Shown here one piece after another: positions 1 to 12,800 of a stretch of DNA of 36,981 nt. The notes beneath the pieces were generated by a model. That model made no database searches, had not been told where the DNA came from, and saw only the letters and a list, made by a program, of their open reading frames with translations. Location: positions 1 through 36,981 of the forward strand of contig JAFPVJ010000003.1 of assembly GCA_017400135.1 (NCBI GenBank), written 5' to 3'. This DNA is from Bacteroidales bacterium. GTDB lineage: Bacteria > Bacteroidota > Bacteroidia > Bacteroidales > UBA932. A program made the translations under genes and the position numbers. Numbering within the stretch: the first letter of the stretch is position 1; each line of letters begins with the position of its first letter.

Positions 1-25
1 CGTTATCTTTCTCAAGACATATACT

Positions 26-136
26 GCGGTGGCTATAGCGGCGGGGAACCACCTCTACCCATTCCGAACAGAGAAGTTAAGCCCGCCATCGCCGATGGTA
101 CTGCCCCACCAGGTGGGAGAGTAGGCAGCTGCCGTT
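26..136 (+). rRNA. rrf: 5S ribosomal RNA
   Basis: Structural RNA of the large ribosomal subunit. The core stretches typical of bacterial 5S are visible, including the CCGAACAGAGAAGUUAAGC region (64-82) and the GCCGAUGGUACUGC region (91-104). Helix I closes by pairing 27-34 with 127-134, including two G-U pairs, and this sets the approximate ends. It is presumably the last gene of an rRNA operon whose 16S and 23S genes lie upstream of the window. Exact mature ends are uncertain by a few bases. Confidence 0.95.
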
Positions 137-141
137 CTTTG

Positions 142-180
142 ACGTCCCGGACCAGGAAACTGGCCCGGGACGTTTCGTTT
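142..180 (+). terminator. Rho-independent terminator of the rRNA operon
   Basis: A 14-bp stem (142-155 with 160-173, one A-C mismatch) closes a GAAA tetraloop and is followed by the T-rich run TTCGTTT. It begins a few bases after the 5S 3' end, as expected for an rRNA operon terminator. Confidence 0.88.
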
Positions 181-204
181 ATGCCCGTTCCCACGGGCAT
201 AAAC
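177..204. repeat. Perfect 12-bp hairpin behind the 5S terminator
   Basis: Positions 177-188 are the exact reverse complement of 193-204, with a 4-base loop (TCCC). The left arm starts inside the T tract of the rRNA terminator, so this is a second hairpin in tandem. It could be a back-up terminator or a terminator for transcription from the right, but no T run follows on the plus strand. A weaker hairpin with one bulged G follows at 238-256. Confidence 0.6.
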
Positions 205-311
205 CAAAGAACGGCAGCGCCTACTGGCTACCATCCATTGGGGAGCGAACTCCCAAAACCCCTCCCCGTCGCTGCGCACCAAATACAAACCAAAGAACGG
301 CAGCTACCTAC
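205..311. repeat. Two inverted copies of the 5S rRNA 3' end
   Basis: The last bases of the 5S region (121-141) recur twice in opposite orientation. Positions 291-311 match the reverse complement at 20 of 21 bases; 205-224 match with a single-base deletion. The two copies also share an identical 18-bp direct repeat (201-218 and 287-304). No gene is seen between 181 and 316. The copies may be remnants of duplicated or inverted rRNA-operon ends, or an assembly artefact next to a repeated operon. Confidence 0.7.
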
Positions 312-316
312 GGCTA

Positions 317-348
317 TTTGACTTTTACAAGTATTATTGTAAATTTGC
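317..348 (+). promoter_or_regulatory. Bacteroidetes-type promoter for the beta-helix/ATP synthase operon
   Basis: TTTG (317-320) is followed after 19 nt by TAAATTTGC (340-348), an exact match to the Bacteroidetes -33/-7 pattern TTTG-N19-TAnnTTTGC. The start codon at 377 lies about 29 bases downstream, which leaves a short leader. This is the only convincing promoter before the atp genes, so it probably drives the operon from 377 to 8359. Confidence 0.78.
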
Positions 349-376
349 TCTTTGCGAACCATTATTCCGGATCAGT

Positions 377-3354
<2,978 letters not shown>

Positions 3355-3357
3355 AAT

Positions 3358-3600
3358 ATGCCCATCGAACTGAGGATCCTTTCTCCCGAACGGGAATTGC
3401 TCTCATGCCACGTCGAGCAGGTCGAACTGCCCGGCATGAAGGGCCGTTTCGTCGTGCTGAAAGACCATGCACCCATCCTCTCCGCCCTGGACCGGGGCGT
3501 GATTCGCTACCGGAGCGGCGGGGAAGACAAGGAAATGCCCGTTTCCTCCGGATTCGTGAAAGTGAAAGACAATGTCGTGACCGCCTGCGTCGAAGTATGA
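3358..3600 (+). CDS. atpC: F1Fo ATP synthase subunit epsilon, short form
   Basis: Central-stalk subunit linking the F1 head to the rotating c-ring. The 80 residues match only the N-terminal beta-sandwich domain (IELRILSPERELLS, VELPGMKGRFVVLKDHAPI, SSGFVKVKDNVVTACVE). The C-terminal two-helix domain, which in E. coli (about 138 residues) inhibits ATP hydrolysis, is absent. Short epsilon subunits are usual in Bacteroidetes, so this is not a truncation by mutation. The TGA stop overlaps the atpB start as ATGA, which suggests translational coupling. Confidence 0.93.
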   Translation: MPIELRILSPERELLSCHVEQVELPGMKGRFVVLKDHAPILSALDRGVIRYRSGGEDKEMPVSSGFVKVKDNVVTACVEV

Positions 3601-4649
3601 AGCGCCTGAGATACATACTGGTCCTGCTGCTCGCCGTCCTGCCCCTGTACGCCGGGGCGCAGGAGAGCGACGAGGTGGATCTGGATATCCAGGAGTATCT
3701 TTTCGGGCACGTGGGCGATGCTTACGAATGGCATATCACCACCGTTAACGGCAAGCCCGTCAGCATCCCGCTGCCGGTGATTGTCCGCAGCAAGACCACG
3801 GGCTGGCACTGCTTCAGTTCGAAGCATCTGGAAGAGGGCGCCCACGAGGGCTTCTACATTTCCACTTCAGAAAAATACAACGGCAAGATCGTCGAGCAAA
3901 ACGCCGCCGGCGAGGAGATCCGCCCCTTGGACCTGTCCATCACCAAGAACGTCCTGGCCCTGATGATCAACAGCCTGATCCTGATCCTCCTGGTCCTCTC
4001 CACCGCCCGCTGGTACCGTAAGCACGATGCCGTGGAAGAAGCCCCCAAGGGCTTCCCGGGCCTGATGGAAATGATGGTCACGATGGTCGAGGACGACATC
4101 ATCAAGGAGTGTGTCGGCAAGGATTACAAGCGCTATTCGCCCTACCTGCTGACAGCCTTCTTCTTCATCTTCATCAACAACCTGATGGGCATCGTGCCCT
4201 TCTTCCCGGGCGGAGCCAACGTGACCGGCAACATCGCCGTCACCCTCGTCCTGGCCGTCTGCACCTTCATCGCCGTCAACGTGTTCGGCAACAAGCATTA
4301 CTGGAAGGACATCCTCTGGCCGGACGTGCCGACCTGGCTCAAGGTCCCGGTGCCCCTGATGCCCGCCATCGAGATCATCGGCATGTTCACCAAGCCTTTC
4401 TCCCTGATGGTCCGACTCTTCGCCAACATCTTTGCCGGGCACTGCATGATCCTGGGCGTTGTGGCCGTGATCTTCCTGACGGCCAAGATGGGCGTGGCGA
4501 TGAATGCCGGTCTGAGCGCGGTCGCCATCTTCCTGGGCGTGTTCATGGATGTGCTGGAACTCCTGGTGGCCTTCATCCAGGCGTATGTGTTCACCATGCT
4601 GTCGGCCGTCTTCATCGGGATGTCCCGGCAGGAAGCGGAAACGGAATGA
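3597..4649 (+). CDS. atpB: F1Fo ATP synthase subunit a, with N-terminal extension
   Basis: Membrane subunit that forms the ion half-channels against the c-ring. The essential arginine is R273 in MVRLFANIFAGH. The reading frame is open from 3405, but the ATG at 3597 is chosen because it overlaps the atpC stop (ATGA) and starts a good signal peptide (residues 1-21, ending in YAGAQ). The protein is 350 residues against about 270 in E. coli. The extra part is the cleaved signal plus an extracytoplasmic segment (about residues 22-117) before the first membrane helix at about 118-136, as in other Bacteroidetes AtpB proteins. Confidence 0.95.
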   Translation: MKRLRYILVLLLAVLPLYAGAQESDEVDLDIQEYLFGHVGDAYEWHITTVNGKPVSIPLPVIVRSKTTGWHCFSSKHLEEGAHEGFYISTSEKYNGKIVEQNAAGEEIRPLDLSITKNVLALMINSLILILLVLSTARWYRKHDAVEEAPKGFPGLMEMMVTMVEDDIIKECVGKDYKRYSPYLLTAFFFIFINNLMGIVPFFPGGANVTGNIAVTLVLAVCTFIAVNVFGNKHYWKDILWPDVPTWLKVPVPLMPAIEIIGMFTKPFSLMVRLFANIFAGHCMILGVVAVIFLTAKMGVAMNAGLSAVAIFLGVFMDVLELLVAFIQAYVFTMLSAVFIGMSRQEAETE

Positions 4650-4675
4650 CATATTAACTTCAAACATTTGATATT

Positions 4676-4924
4676 ATGATGCTTTCAATGATTCTTCAGG
4701 CCGTTGCCGGAGCCGCCCTCGGAAGGGTGGGCGCCGCCTTCGGAGCCGCACTCGCCGCCTTCGCCGGCGCATTCGGTATTTCCAAGATCGGTAAGGCCGC
4801 CCTCGAAGCGGGCGCCCGTCAGCCCGAGCAGGCCGGTCACTACCGCCTGACCGCCATCATCGTCGCGGCGCTCGTCGAAGGCGCCTGCCTCTTCGCCATC
4901 GCCGTCTGTCTGATCGCCAAGTAA
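4676..4924 (+). CDS. atpE: F1Fo ATP synthase subunit c
   Basis: Hairpin protein whose multimer forms the rotating ring of Fo. The 82 residues contain two hydrophobic helices joined by the polar loop ARQPE (47-51). The ion-binding carboxylate is E68 in ALVEGACLF. When aligned on ARQP with the sodium-binding c subunit of Ilyobacter tartaricus, the positions of its sodium ligands Q32 and S66 are I35 and G69 here, so the ring is predicted to carry protons. Two ATG codons lie in tandem at 4676; the second could equally be the start. Confidence 0.95.
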   Translation: MMLSMILQAVAGAALGRVGAAFGAALAAFAGAFGISKIGKAALEAGARQPEQAGHYRLTAIIVAALVEGACLFAIAVCLIAK

Positions 4925-4927
4925 GTT

Positions 4928-5431
4928 ATGTCCCTCATTACTCCTGACTTCGGCCTGCTGGTGTGGATGACGCTGATTTTCGGCATCGTCTTCTTCGTGC
5001 TGGCCAAGTGGGGCTTCCCGCTGATCACGGGGATGGTGGACAAGCGCAGCGACCGGATCAACAAGAGCATCGCCGAGGCTCATGAGGCTGAGAAAATGCT
5101 TTCCGACCTGGCCGGCCGCCAGGAAAGGATGATCGAAGAGACACGCCGGGAGCAGGCCAGGATCCTGAAAGAGGCCGCCGACGCCCGTGACAAACTGATC
5201 GCAGATGCCAAGGAGCAGGCCCGGGACGAGGCCTCCAAGCTAATCGAGGAGGCCCGGACCCGGATCGCCGCCGAGAAGGAGAGCGCCTTGCGCGATATCC
5301 GCACCGAAGTGGCGGGTCTGTCCGTCGACGTGGCGGAGAAGGTCCTGCGCGAAAAACTGTCCACCGACGAAGCGCAACTGGCGCTGATCGACAAGATGAT
5401 CGGAGAGGTCACCGCCTCGAAGCCGAATTAA
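4928..5431 (+). CDS. atpF: F1Fo ATP synthase subunit b
   Basis: Peripheral-stalk subunit that holds the F1 head against Fo. The 167-residue protein has one N-terminal membrane helix (about residues 9-28, LLVWMTLIFGIVFFVLAKWG). A long charged helix follows, rich in Glu, Arg, Lys and Ala (about 35-145), the usual layout of subunit b. It begins three bases after atpE and ends two bases before atpH. Confidence 0.95.
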   Translation: MSLITPDFGLLVWMTLIFGIVFFVLAKWGFPLITGMVDKRSDRINKSIAEAHEAEKMLSDLAGRQERMIEETRREQARILKEAADARDKLIADAKEQARDEASKLIEEARTRIAAEKESALRDIRTEVAGLSVDVAEKVLREKLSTDEAQLALIDKMIGEVTASKPN

Positions 5432-5433
5432 AG

Positions 5434-5910
5434 ATGAACATCGGAGTCATTTCCCGACGCTATGCGACGGCCCTGCTGAAATATGTGACCGAATCCGGGC
5501 ACGGGGAGCAGGTGTACGCGCAGGTGAAGGCCCTTCTGGCGGATCCCGATACGGCACCCAAGCCCTTGTGCGAGGATTTGCAGAAGTTTACCGCCCTGCT
5601 TGTCAAGAACGACCGGATGCCGATGGTGAAGCTGGTTTTCAGCAGTTTCCTTCAGCAGTATGAGGCCCAGGCTGGCATCCACGTCGCCCGTCTCAAGACG
5701 GCGGTAGACAGTCCGGCCCTGCAGGAAAAGTTACAGGCCTTCGTTCGGGAAAAGATAGGCGGCACGGTGGAATTCAAGACGGAAGTCGACCCCGACCTGA
5801 TCGGAGGCTTCGTCCTCGATGTGGATGGCTGCCGGATGGATGCGAGCGTGGCCCGTCAGTTGGACGACATCCGGAAGCAATGGATTGAAAAGAACAAAAG
5901 AATTGTCTAG
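5434..5910 (+). CDS. atpH: F1Fo ATP synthase subunit delta
   Basis: Stator subunit that joins subunit b to the top of the alpha/beta hexamer. The 158-residue protein begins with the typical ISRRYATALLKYV and ends with the conserved pattern TEVDPDLIGGFVLDVDGCRMDASVARQLDDI. It sits in the expected place between atpF and atpA, three bases before the atpA start. Confidence 0.94.
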   Translation: MNIGVISRRYATALLKYVTESGHGEQVYAQVKALLADPDTAPKPLCEDLQKFTALLVKNDRMPMVKLVFSSFLQQYEAQAGIHVARLKTAVDSPALQEKLQAFVREKIGGTVEFKTEVDPDLIGGFVLDVDGCRMDASVARQLDDIRKQWIEKNKRIV

Positions 5911-5913
5911 CAA

Positions 5914-7494
<1,581 letters not shown>

Positions 7495-7498
7495 GGCC

Positions 7499-8359
7499 AT
7501 GGCGACGCTCAAGGAAATCAAGGGGCGGATCAATTCCGTCAAGAGTACCCTCAAGATCACCTCTGCGATGAAGATGGTCGCTTCGGCCAAGCTTCACAAG
7601 GCGCAGACGGCGATAGAGGGGATGCTGCCCTACGAACAATCCTTGAAGCATACGCTGGACGAACTGCTCAGGCAGGCCCGGCTGGAAGCCGATATCATGG
7701 AGCAGCGCCCGTTGAAACGGGTGACGCTGGTTTGCATCTCCTCCAATTCCTCCCTTTGCGGCGGCTTCAATGCCAACGTGATCCGGGAGGCCCGCTCCCG
7801 TCTGAAAGCCTTGCAGAAGGCGGAAGTGGAAGAAATCACCGTCCTGTCCGTCGGGCGAAAGATGGCGGAATCCATGCGCAAGGCCGGTTTTCCCTCACCC
7901 GAAGACTTTACGGAACTCTCCGCCAAACCGTCCTATGAAGCGGCGGCGGAGTTGTCCGACCGGCTTGTCGAAGATTTCCGGGAGAGCCGTACCGACCGGG
8001 TCGAACTGATCTACAACCATTTCGTCAGCACGGCGGTCCACAAGAGCGTCTGCGAAACTTATCTCCCGATGGAGACCCCGGTTCCGGCGGAAGGGGAGCC
8101 CTCCGAAGACGAATACATCATCGAGCCGGACAAGGAGGAACTGCTCTCCGTCCTGCTTCCCAAGACCCTCAAGCTCAAACTCTTTACCGTCCTGCTGGAT
8201 GCTTCCGCCGCCGAGCATGCCGCCCGTACCGTGGCGATGCAGATAGCTACCGACAACGCCGAAGACCTCCTGCAGGAGCTTTCCCTCGAATACAACAAGT
8301 CCCGCCAGGCCAAGATTACGGCCGAAATCCTCGACCTCGCCGGGGGAATGCAGGAATAA
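7499..8359 (+). CDS. atpG: F1Fo ATP synthase subunit gamma
   Basis: Rotor shaft that transmits c-ring rotation to the catalytic beta subunits. The 286-residue protein opens with ATLKEIKGRINSVKSTLKIT and has the conserved SAMKMVASAKLHKAQ. The C-terminal helix matches the family (VAMQIATDNAEDLLQELSLEYNKSRQAKITAEILDLAGG). It is the last gene of the operon, with a terminator a few bases after the stop. Confidence 0.97.
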   Translation: MATLKEIKGRINSVKSTLKITSAMKMVASAKLHKAQTAIEGMLPYEQSLKHTLDELLRQARLEADIMEQRPLKRVTLVCISSNSSLCGGFNANVIREARSRLKALQKAEVEEITVLSVGRKMAESMRKAGFPSPEDFTELSAKPSYEAAAELSDRLVEDFRESRTDRVELIYNHFVSTAVHKSVCETYLPMETPVPAEGEPSEDEYIIEPDKEELLSVLLPKTLKLKLFTVLLDASAAEHAARTVAMQIATDNAEDLLQELSLEYNKSRQAKITAEILDLAGGMQE

Positions 8360-8364
8360 AAAAC

Positions 8365-8398
8365 ATACAGGCCGGTCCCTGAGGGCCGGCCTGTATTT
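8365..8398. terminator. Bidirectional terminator between atpG and susD-like gene
   Basis: Positions 8365-8375 pair perfectly with 8386-8396 (11 bp). Three inner G-C pairs (8377-8379 with 8383-8385) follow a bulged T. On the plus strand TTTCT follows; on the minus strand a run of T residues follows (the A run at 8358-8363). It therefore serves both convergent operons and is better formed for the minus strand. Confidence 0.85.
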
Positions 8399-8417
8399 CT
8401 ATTGGGGTATCAGGATT

Positions 8418-9803
8418 CTAATAACCCGGATTCTGCTGAAGGACGCTACCGCACACATCCAGTTCTTCCTTCGGAATCGGAAGGACGTTGCGGTTGTCCG
8501 TCGGAGGGCAGGTGAAAGCACCGCTGACGACGGTTTTGCCGTTGCGCCAGTAGTCGAACGCAATCTGACCTTCGGCGAAGAGTTCCTTGCGGCGCTCGTT
8601 GATGATGTCGTCGATGTCGGTAGTGGTCGCATCCGTGTAACCCGAAATACGGTTCTGGCGAAGCGTATTGAGGTAAGGGACGGCTGCGGCGGCACCGCTG
8701 GACTTCAGGGAAGCCTCGGCAGCAATGAGATACACCTCGGCGAGGCGGATGACCTTGATGCTGTTGGCGTAGAGCGGAACATTGGAACCGGTCTTGCCGG
8801 GATACTTCATCGGGAAATAACCGGGCGTACCCTTTCCGGTCTCTGACTCACGCCATGCGACCATGTTGGAACGGACGTCGTTCGGATCAGCCTGCATGAA
8901 GTCATAGAAAGCCTTGGGGACCAGATACTCGGTGTAGCCGTCCGGGTGCGTATAGTAACCCGGGTTGTAACGCTGGGCGTTCCAGTCATCATTCTGGATA
9001 TACTCCAGGATCGTCTCGCTCGCATTGTCCACAGACCAGGAAGCGACATAGTTCTCGGGAGTGAGAAGCTTGTAGGGAGACTGGCTGATCACGGTCTTCG
9101 CATCCGCCAGGGCGAGATCGTTCTTGCCCCAGTACAGATAGGCACGGGCGCGCAGCGCAAGGGCGGCCCAGTAGTTGACGTGACCGTCGTTGACAGCCTT
9201 GTTCTGACCACTGTTGATGCAGGTGGTCAGGTCATCCACGATCTGCTGGTAGGTCTCATCCAGAGAGGCGCGGGGGCCCTTGTAATCGAGGGGATAAACC
9301 TCAGTGGCGAGGACGATACCCAGCTTGTTGGAGCTGCCCGACGTGGGGATGGGAGCGAAGAATGTGGCAAGATGGAAGTGGAACAAGCCACGCATGCCAT
9401 AAAGCTCGGCGATGTAGGGTGCGGCAGCCGCCTGGTCCTCCAGGGTGGCCGCGACCTCCAGGGCCCGGTTGATGTTGGCAATGGCCTTGTACAGATAGGC
9501 GTATGCGGCATAGGAATCATTGCTGGAAATGGCACGGGTGTGGATCATCTCAGCAAATTGGCCGGAACCTTTGTTTACCTCGGAATCAGGACCCAACTCG
9601 TCCGCATAGATGGCCAGTTCGGAAGCCATCGTGAACTGATCGCCGTAGGTTGCCAGATAATAGGCGCCGTTGACGGCATAGGACAGGTCTTCGATCGACT
9701 GGATGGCAGTAGACGTGGAAACGGAAGTGGACGGCTCCTGGTCAAGACCCTGGCAGGCGCAGAACGCCGCCGCGGCAAGGATGGAGTAAAATATCTTTTT
9801 CAT
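8418..9803 (-). CDS. SusD/RagB-family outer-membrane lipoprotein
   Basis: Surface lipoprotein that forms the lid of a SusC-type transporter and binds the substrate. The 461-residue protein starts with a lipoprotein signal (MKKIFYSILAAAAFCAC, acylated cysteine probably C17). The usual RagB/SusD features follow: an N-terminal helical repeat region (EDLSYAVNGAYYLAT) and the C-terminal pattern VIRLAEVYLIAAEASLKSS, IINERRKELFAEGQIAFDYWR and NRNVLPIPKEELD. It lies 26 bases after its SusC partner. No glycoside hydrolase or other enzyme that would reveal the substrate is adjacent. Confidence 0.95.
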   Translation of the reverse strand: MKKIFYSILAAAAFCACQGLDQEPSTSVSTSTAIQSIEDLSYAVNGAYYLATYGDQFTMASELAIYADELGPDSEVNKGSGQFAEMIHTRAISSNDSYAAYAYLYKAIANINRALEVAATLEDQAAAAPYIAELYGMRGLFHFHLATFFAPIPTSGSSNKLGIVLATEVYPLDYKGPRASLDETYQQIVDDLTTCINSGQNKAVNDGHVNYWAALALRARAYLYWGKNDLALADAKTVISQSPYKLLTPENYVASWSVDNASETILEYIQNDDWNAQRYNPGYYTHPDGYTEYLVPKAFYDFMQADPNDVRSNMVAWRESETGKGTPGYFPMKYPGKTGSNVPLYANSIKVIRLAEVYLIAAEASLKSSGAAAAVPYLNTLRQNRISGYTDATTTDIDDIINERRKELFAEGQIAFDYWRNGKTVVSGAFTCPPTDNRNVLPIPKEELDVCGSVLQQNPGY

Positions 9804-9829
9804 ATTACTTATTTTCTGAGAGCCTTGAA

Positions 9830-12800
9830 TTATTTAACGATGCAGACAGCCACGCGGTTGGACTCGGGAGATGCGGAAGCATCCTTGTCCGTACCCGCGG
9901 CGGCGGAAGTGATGCGGCTGGCGGCGATGCCGGCCTTCTTCAGCATATCGGCCACGACGGCGGCACGCTGCTGGGAGAGGGTCATGTTGATCTCATCGTT
10001 GCCGGTGCCGCTGTCGGCGTAACCGGTGATGGCAATCTTGGTGTCGGGATTGTCCTTCAGGATCTGGCTGATCTGACCCAGCTTGAAGGCCTCGTCCGGA
10101 CGGAGCTCGGCTTTGCCGATCAAGAAGAGGACTTCATCCTCATATTCGCCGTCCAGCGCATTGGCAGCACCCTTGACGGGGACTTCCTTGACGACTTCCT
10201 TGACGACCTCCACGGGGACTTCCTTGACAACCTCACGGATGATCTCACGGATTTCCGGAGTCATGACAGCCTTGGCGGCAGCCGGAGCGACGCGGGCACC
10301 CAGCGTGAGGCTGAGACCTCCCACGAAGGAACGGGTCACAGGCACGTCGACGGTGCGGTAACCGTTGATCGGGACATCAGGATCGACGTCCGGCGTCGCG
10401 GACCAGATCATCAGAGGATTGTTGGCCCGGAAGAAGATACGGAGGCTCTCCAGAGTCTTGTTGATCGGGAAAGTATAACCGAGAGTCACTTCGCGGAGAC
10501 GGATGTTGTCGGTGGACTTGATGTGACGGCTGGACCAGCGGTCGGAACGGTAGGGGTTGCCATAGATGACGCGGGGCCACTTGGCATCCTTGTTCTCGGG
10601 GGTCCAGTAATCAGCCGCCTTGGCCAGCTGGTTGAAGCTGCCCATACGCATACCGTCACTGACGGTGAAGTACTCCATGTAGTCGAAGAGGACACCGCCG
10701 AACTGGTAGGAAATCAGGAAGGACAGATCGAGGTTCTTCCAGGTGATGGTATTGGTCATACCGCCGATGAAATCAGGGATGGCTTTACCGACAACCGTCG
10801 AACCGGCATCTTCGTACTTATTGACCACGCCCTTGCTCTCATCCTCGGGATCCACCCAGAATTCGGCCAGACCGGTCTCGCGGTTGACACCCTTCATGAC
10901 GGGCAGATAGAAGGTGTACATGGACAGTCCCTCACGCATCAGGTAGAGGTTACCGTCGCCGTAAGCCACATCTTCATGGTCAGGCAGGCTGACGATCTTG
11001 TTCTTCTGCCAGGTGAAGTTGAAGTCGGTCGTCCAGGAGAAATCTTCAGTCTGGACATTCTTCGTGCTGAGCTCCACTTCGATACCGTAGTTGGAGAGGT
11101 TGCCGATGTTGGCGGTGTAGCTGCCGAAACCGGAAACGATCGAAGCGGGACGGCTGAAGAGGAGGGAACTCGTAAACTTATTATAGTATTCCACTCCCAA
11201 CTGAACGCGGTTGAACATGTTCCATTCGAAGCCGACGTTGAAGTTGCGGGACTTTTCCCAGCCAAGATCTTCGTTACCGGCCGTGGACCAGTAGATACCG
11301 GCATTGCCGCCGTACTGGTAACCGAGAGAATACAGACCCTTGTGGGAATAGTAGCCACCCGGGAGGTTACCGTTGGTACCATAGGACGCCTTGACCTTGA
11401 AATCGGTGAAGAGCGGATTGCCCATCATGAAGTCTTCCTTGCTCAGACGCCAGGCGGCGGAAACGGACCAGAAGTTGGCCCAGCGGTTGTTGGCACCCAG
11501 ACGGGAGGAACCGTCCCTACGGAACGATCCGGACAGATAGTACTTGTCGGCGAAGTTGTAATTGACGCCGGCCAGGATACTCTTCATCACGGAACGGGAA
11601 TAGGAGCCGCCGACATCCTTGTGCGTTGCCACGCTGAGGGCGGTCAGTTTCGGGGTAGGATAGTTGCTCGCAGCGGCATAGATGTAGTCGGTATAGTGGT
11701 CGGAATACTCATAGCCGGCCAGAGCGGAGATGTTGTGCTGTCCGAAACTGTTGTTGAAGTGCAAGATGGTGGAGTTGCTGAGGGTCTTGGACTGGAGGTC
11801 GAACTCGTCCTTCAAGCCGTTATACGAACCACCGTCCACGGAGGTCGGACCCCACCACATATACTGGCGGCTGTCCGCCCAGTCATAACCAAAGGTGTTG
11901 ACCAGGTAGAGCCAGGGGGTGAAGTTCAACGTAACGTCCACATTGGAGAGGCTGCGGGTAGTATTGGTGTTGTAATACTCGTAGCTGTTGTCCTCAAAGG
12001 CCAGGTGGGGGTTGTCCACGCTGCGGGACCACGAAGTACCGTTGAGCCATTCACCGTTCTCATCCTTCGGAGGAGCGGTAGGATCCTGCTGGAAAATGGA
12101 GGAGGTCGGAGTAGAAGTGCCCCAGCCCTGCTCCTGGTCGCTCTGGTCGTTGTAACCGTTGGTGGTGTTGAAGGAGATCATCTGGCGGAAGGAGGCCTTG
12201 AGCCAGCTGGTCAGCTTGTGATCCACGTTCACACGGCCGGAGAAACGCTGATAATTGGAACCGAGGACGATACCCTGGTTCTTGGTGAAACCGAGACCGG
12301 CATAGATCTGCGTGATCTCGTTACCGCCGCTGACGCCCACCTGGTGATTGGTAGTCAGTGCATTGCGGAACATTTCCTTCTGCCACTTGGTGCTGGTGTT
12401 GCCCGAAGGATCATAGAACCAGCCGTCCTCCTTGAGGTCATCCACCGTAATGGTTCCGAAGTCGTAACCGCCGTATTCGTGATAATAGCCGTCATAAGCG
12501 TCAGCCACCCACTGCATGAAGGTCGGGCCGTCCATGATGTCGAAGGCCTTGAAGTTGGCCAGCTGGGTGATACCCGCCTCACCGGTATAGGTGACGGTGG
12601 TCTTGCCGACCTGGCCCTTCTTGGTGGTGATGATGATGACGCCGTTCGCAGCGCGGCTTCCGTACAGGGAAGCGGCAGCGGCATCTTTCAGGACGGTCAT
12701 CGACTCGATGTCATCCGGATTGATGCTGTTCAGCATGGCGGTACTCTTGTAACCGACGGAGATGTCTCCGGTCGTCGCGGGATCCATGATCACACCGTCG

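Noticed and set aside
139-321. Small open frames in the spacer after 5S rRNA
   Set aside because: They run through the rRNA terminator and hairpins and give no recognisable product.
3405-3596. Upstream extension of the atpB frame
   Set aside because: It overlaps most of atpC in another frame and reads as low-complexity Arg/Pro-rich sequence; the ATG at 3597 gives a signal peptide and an ATGA overlap with the atpC stop.
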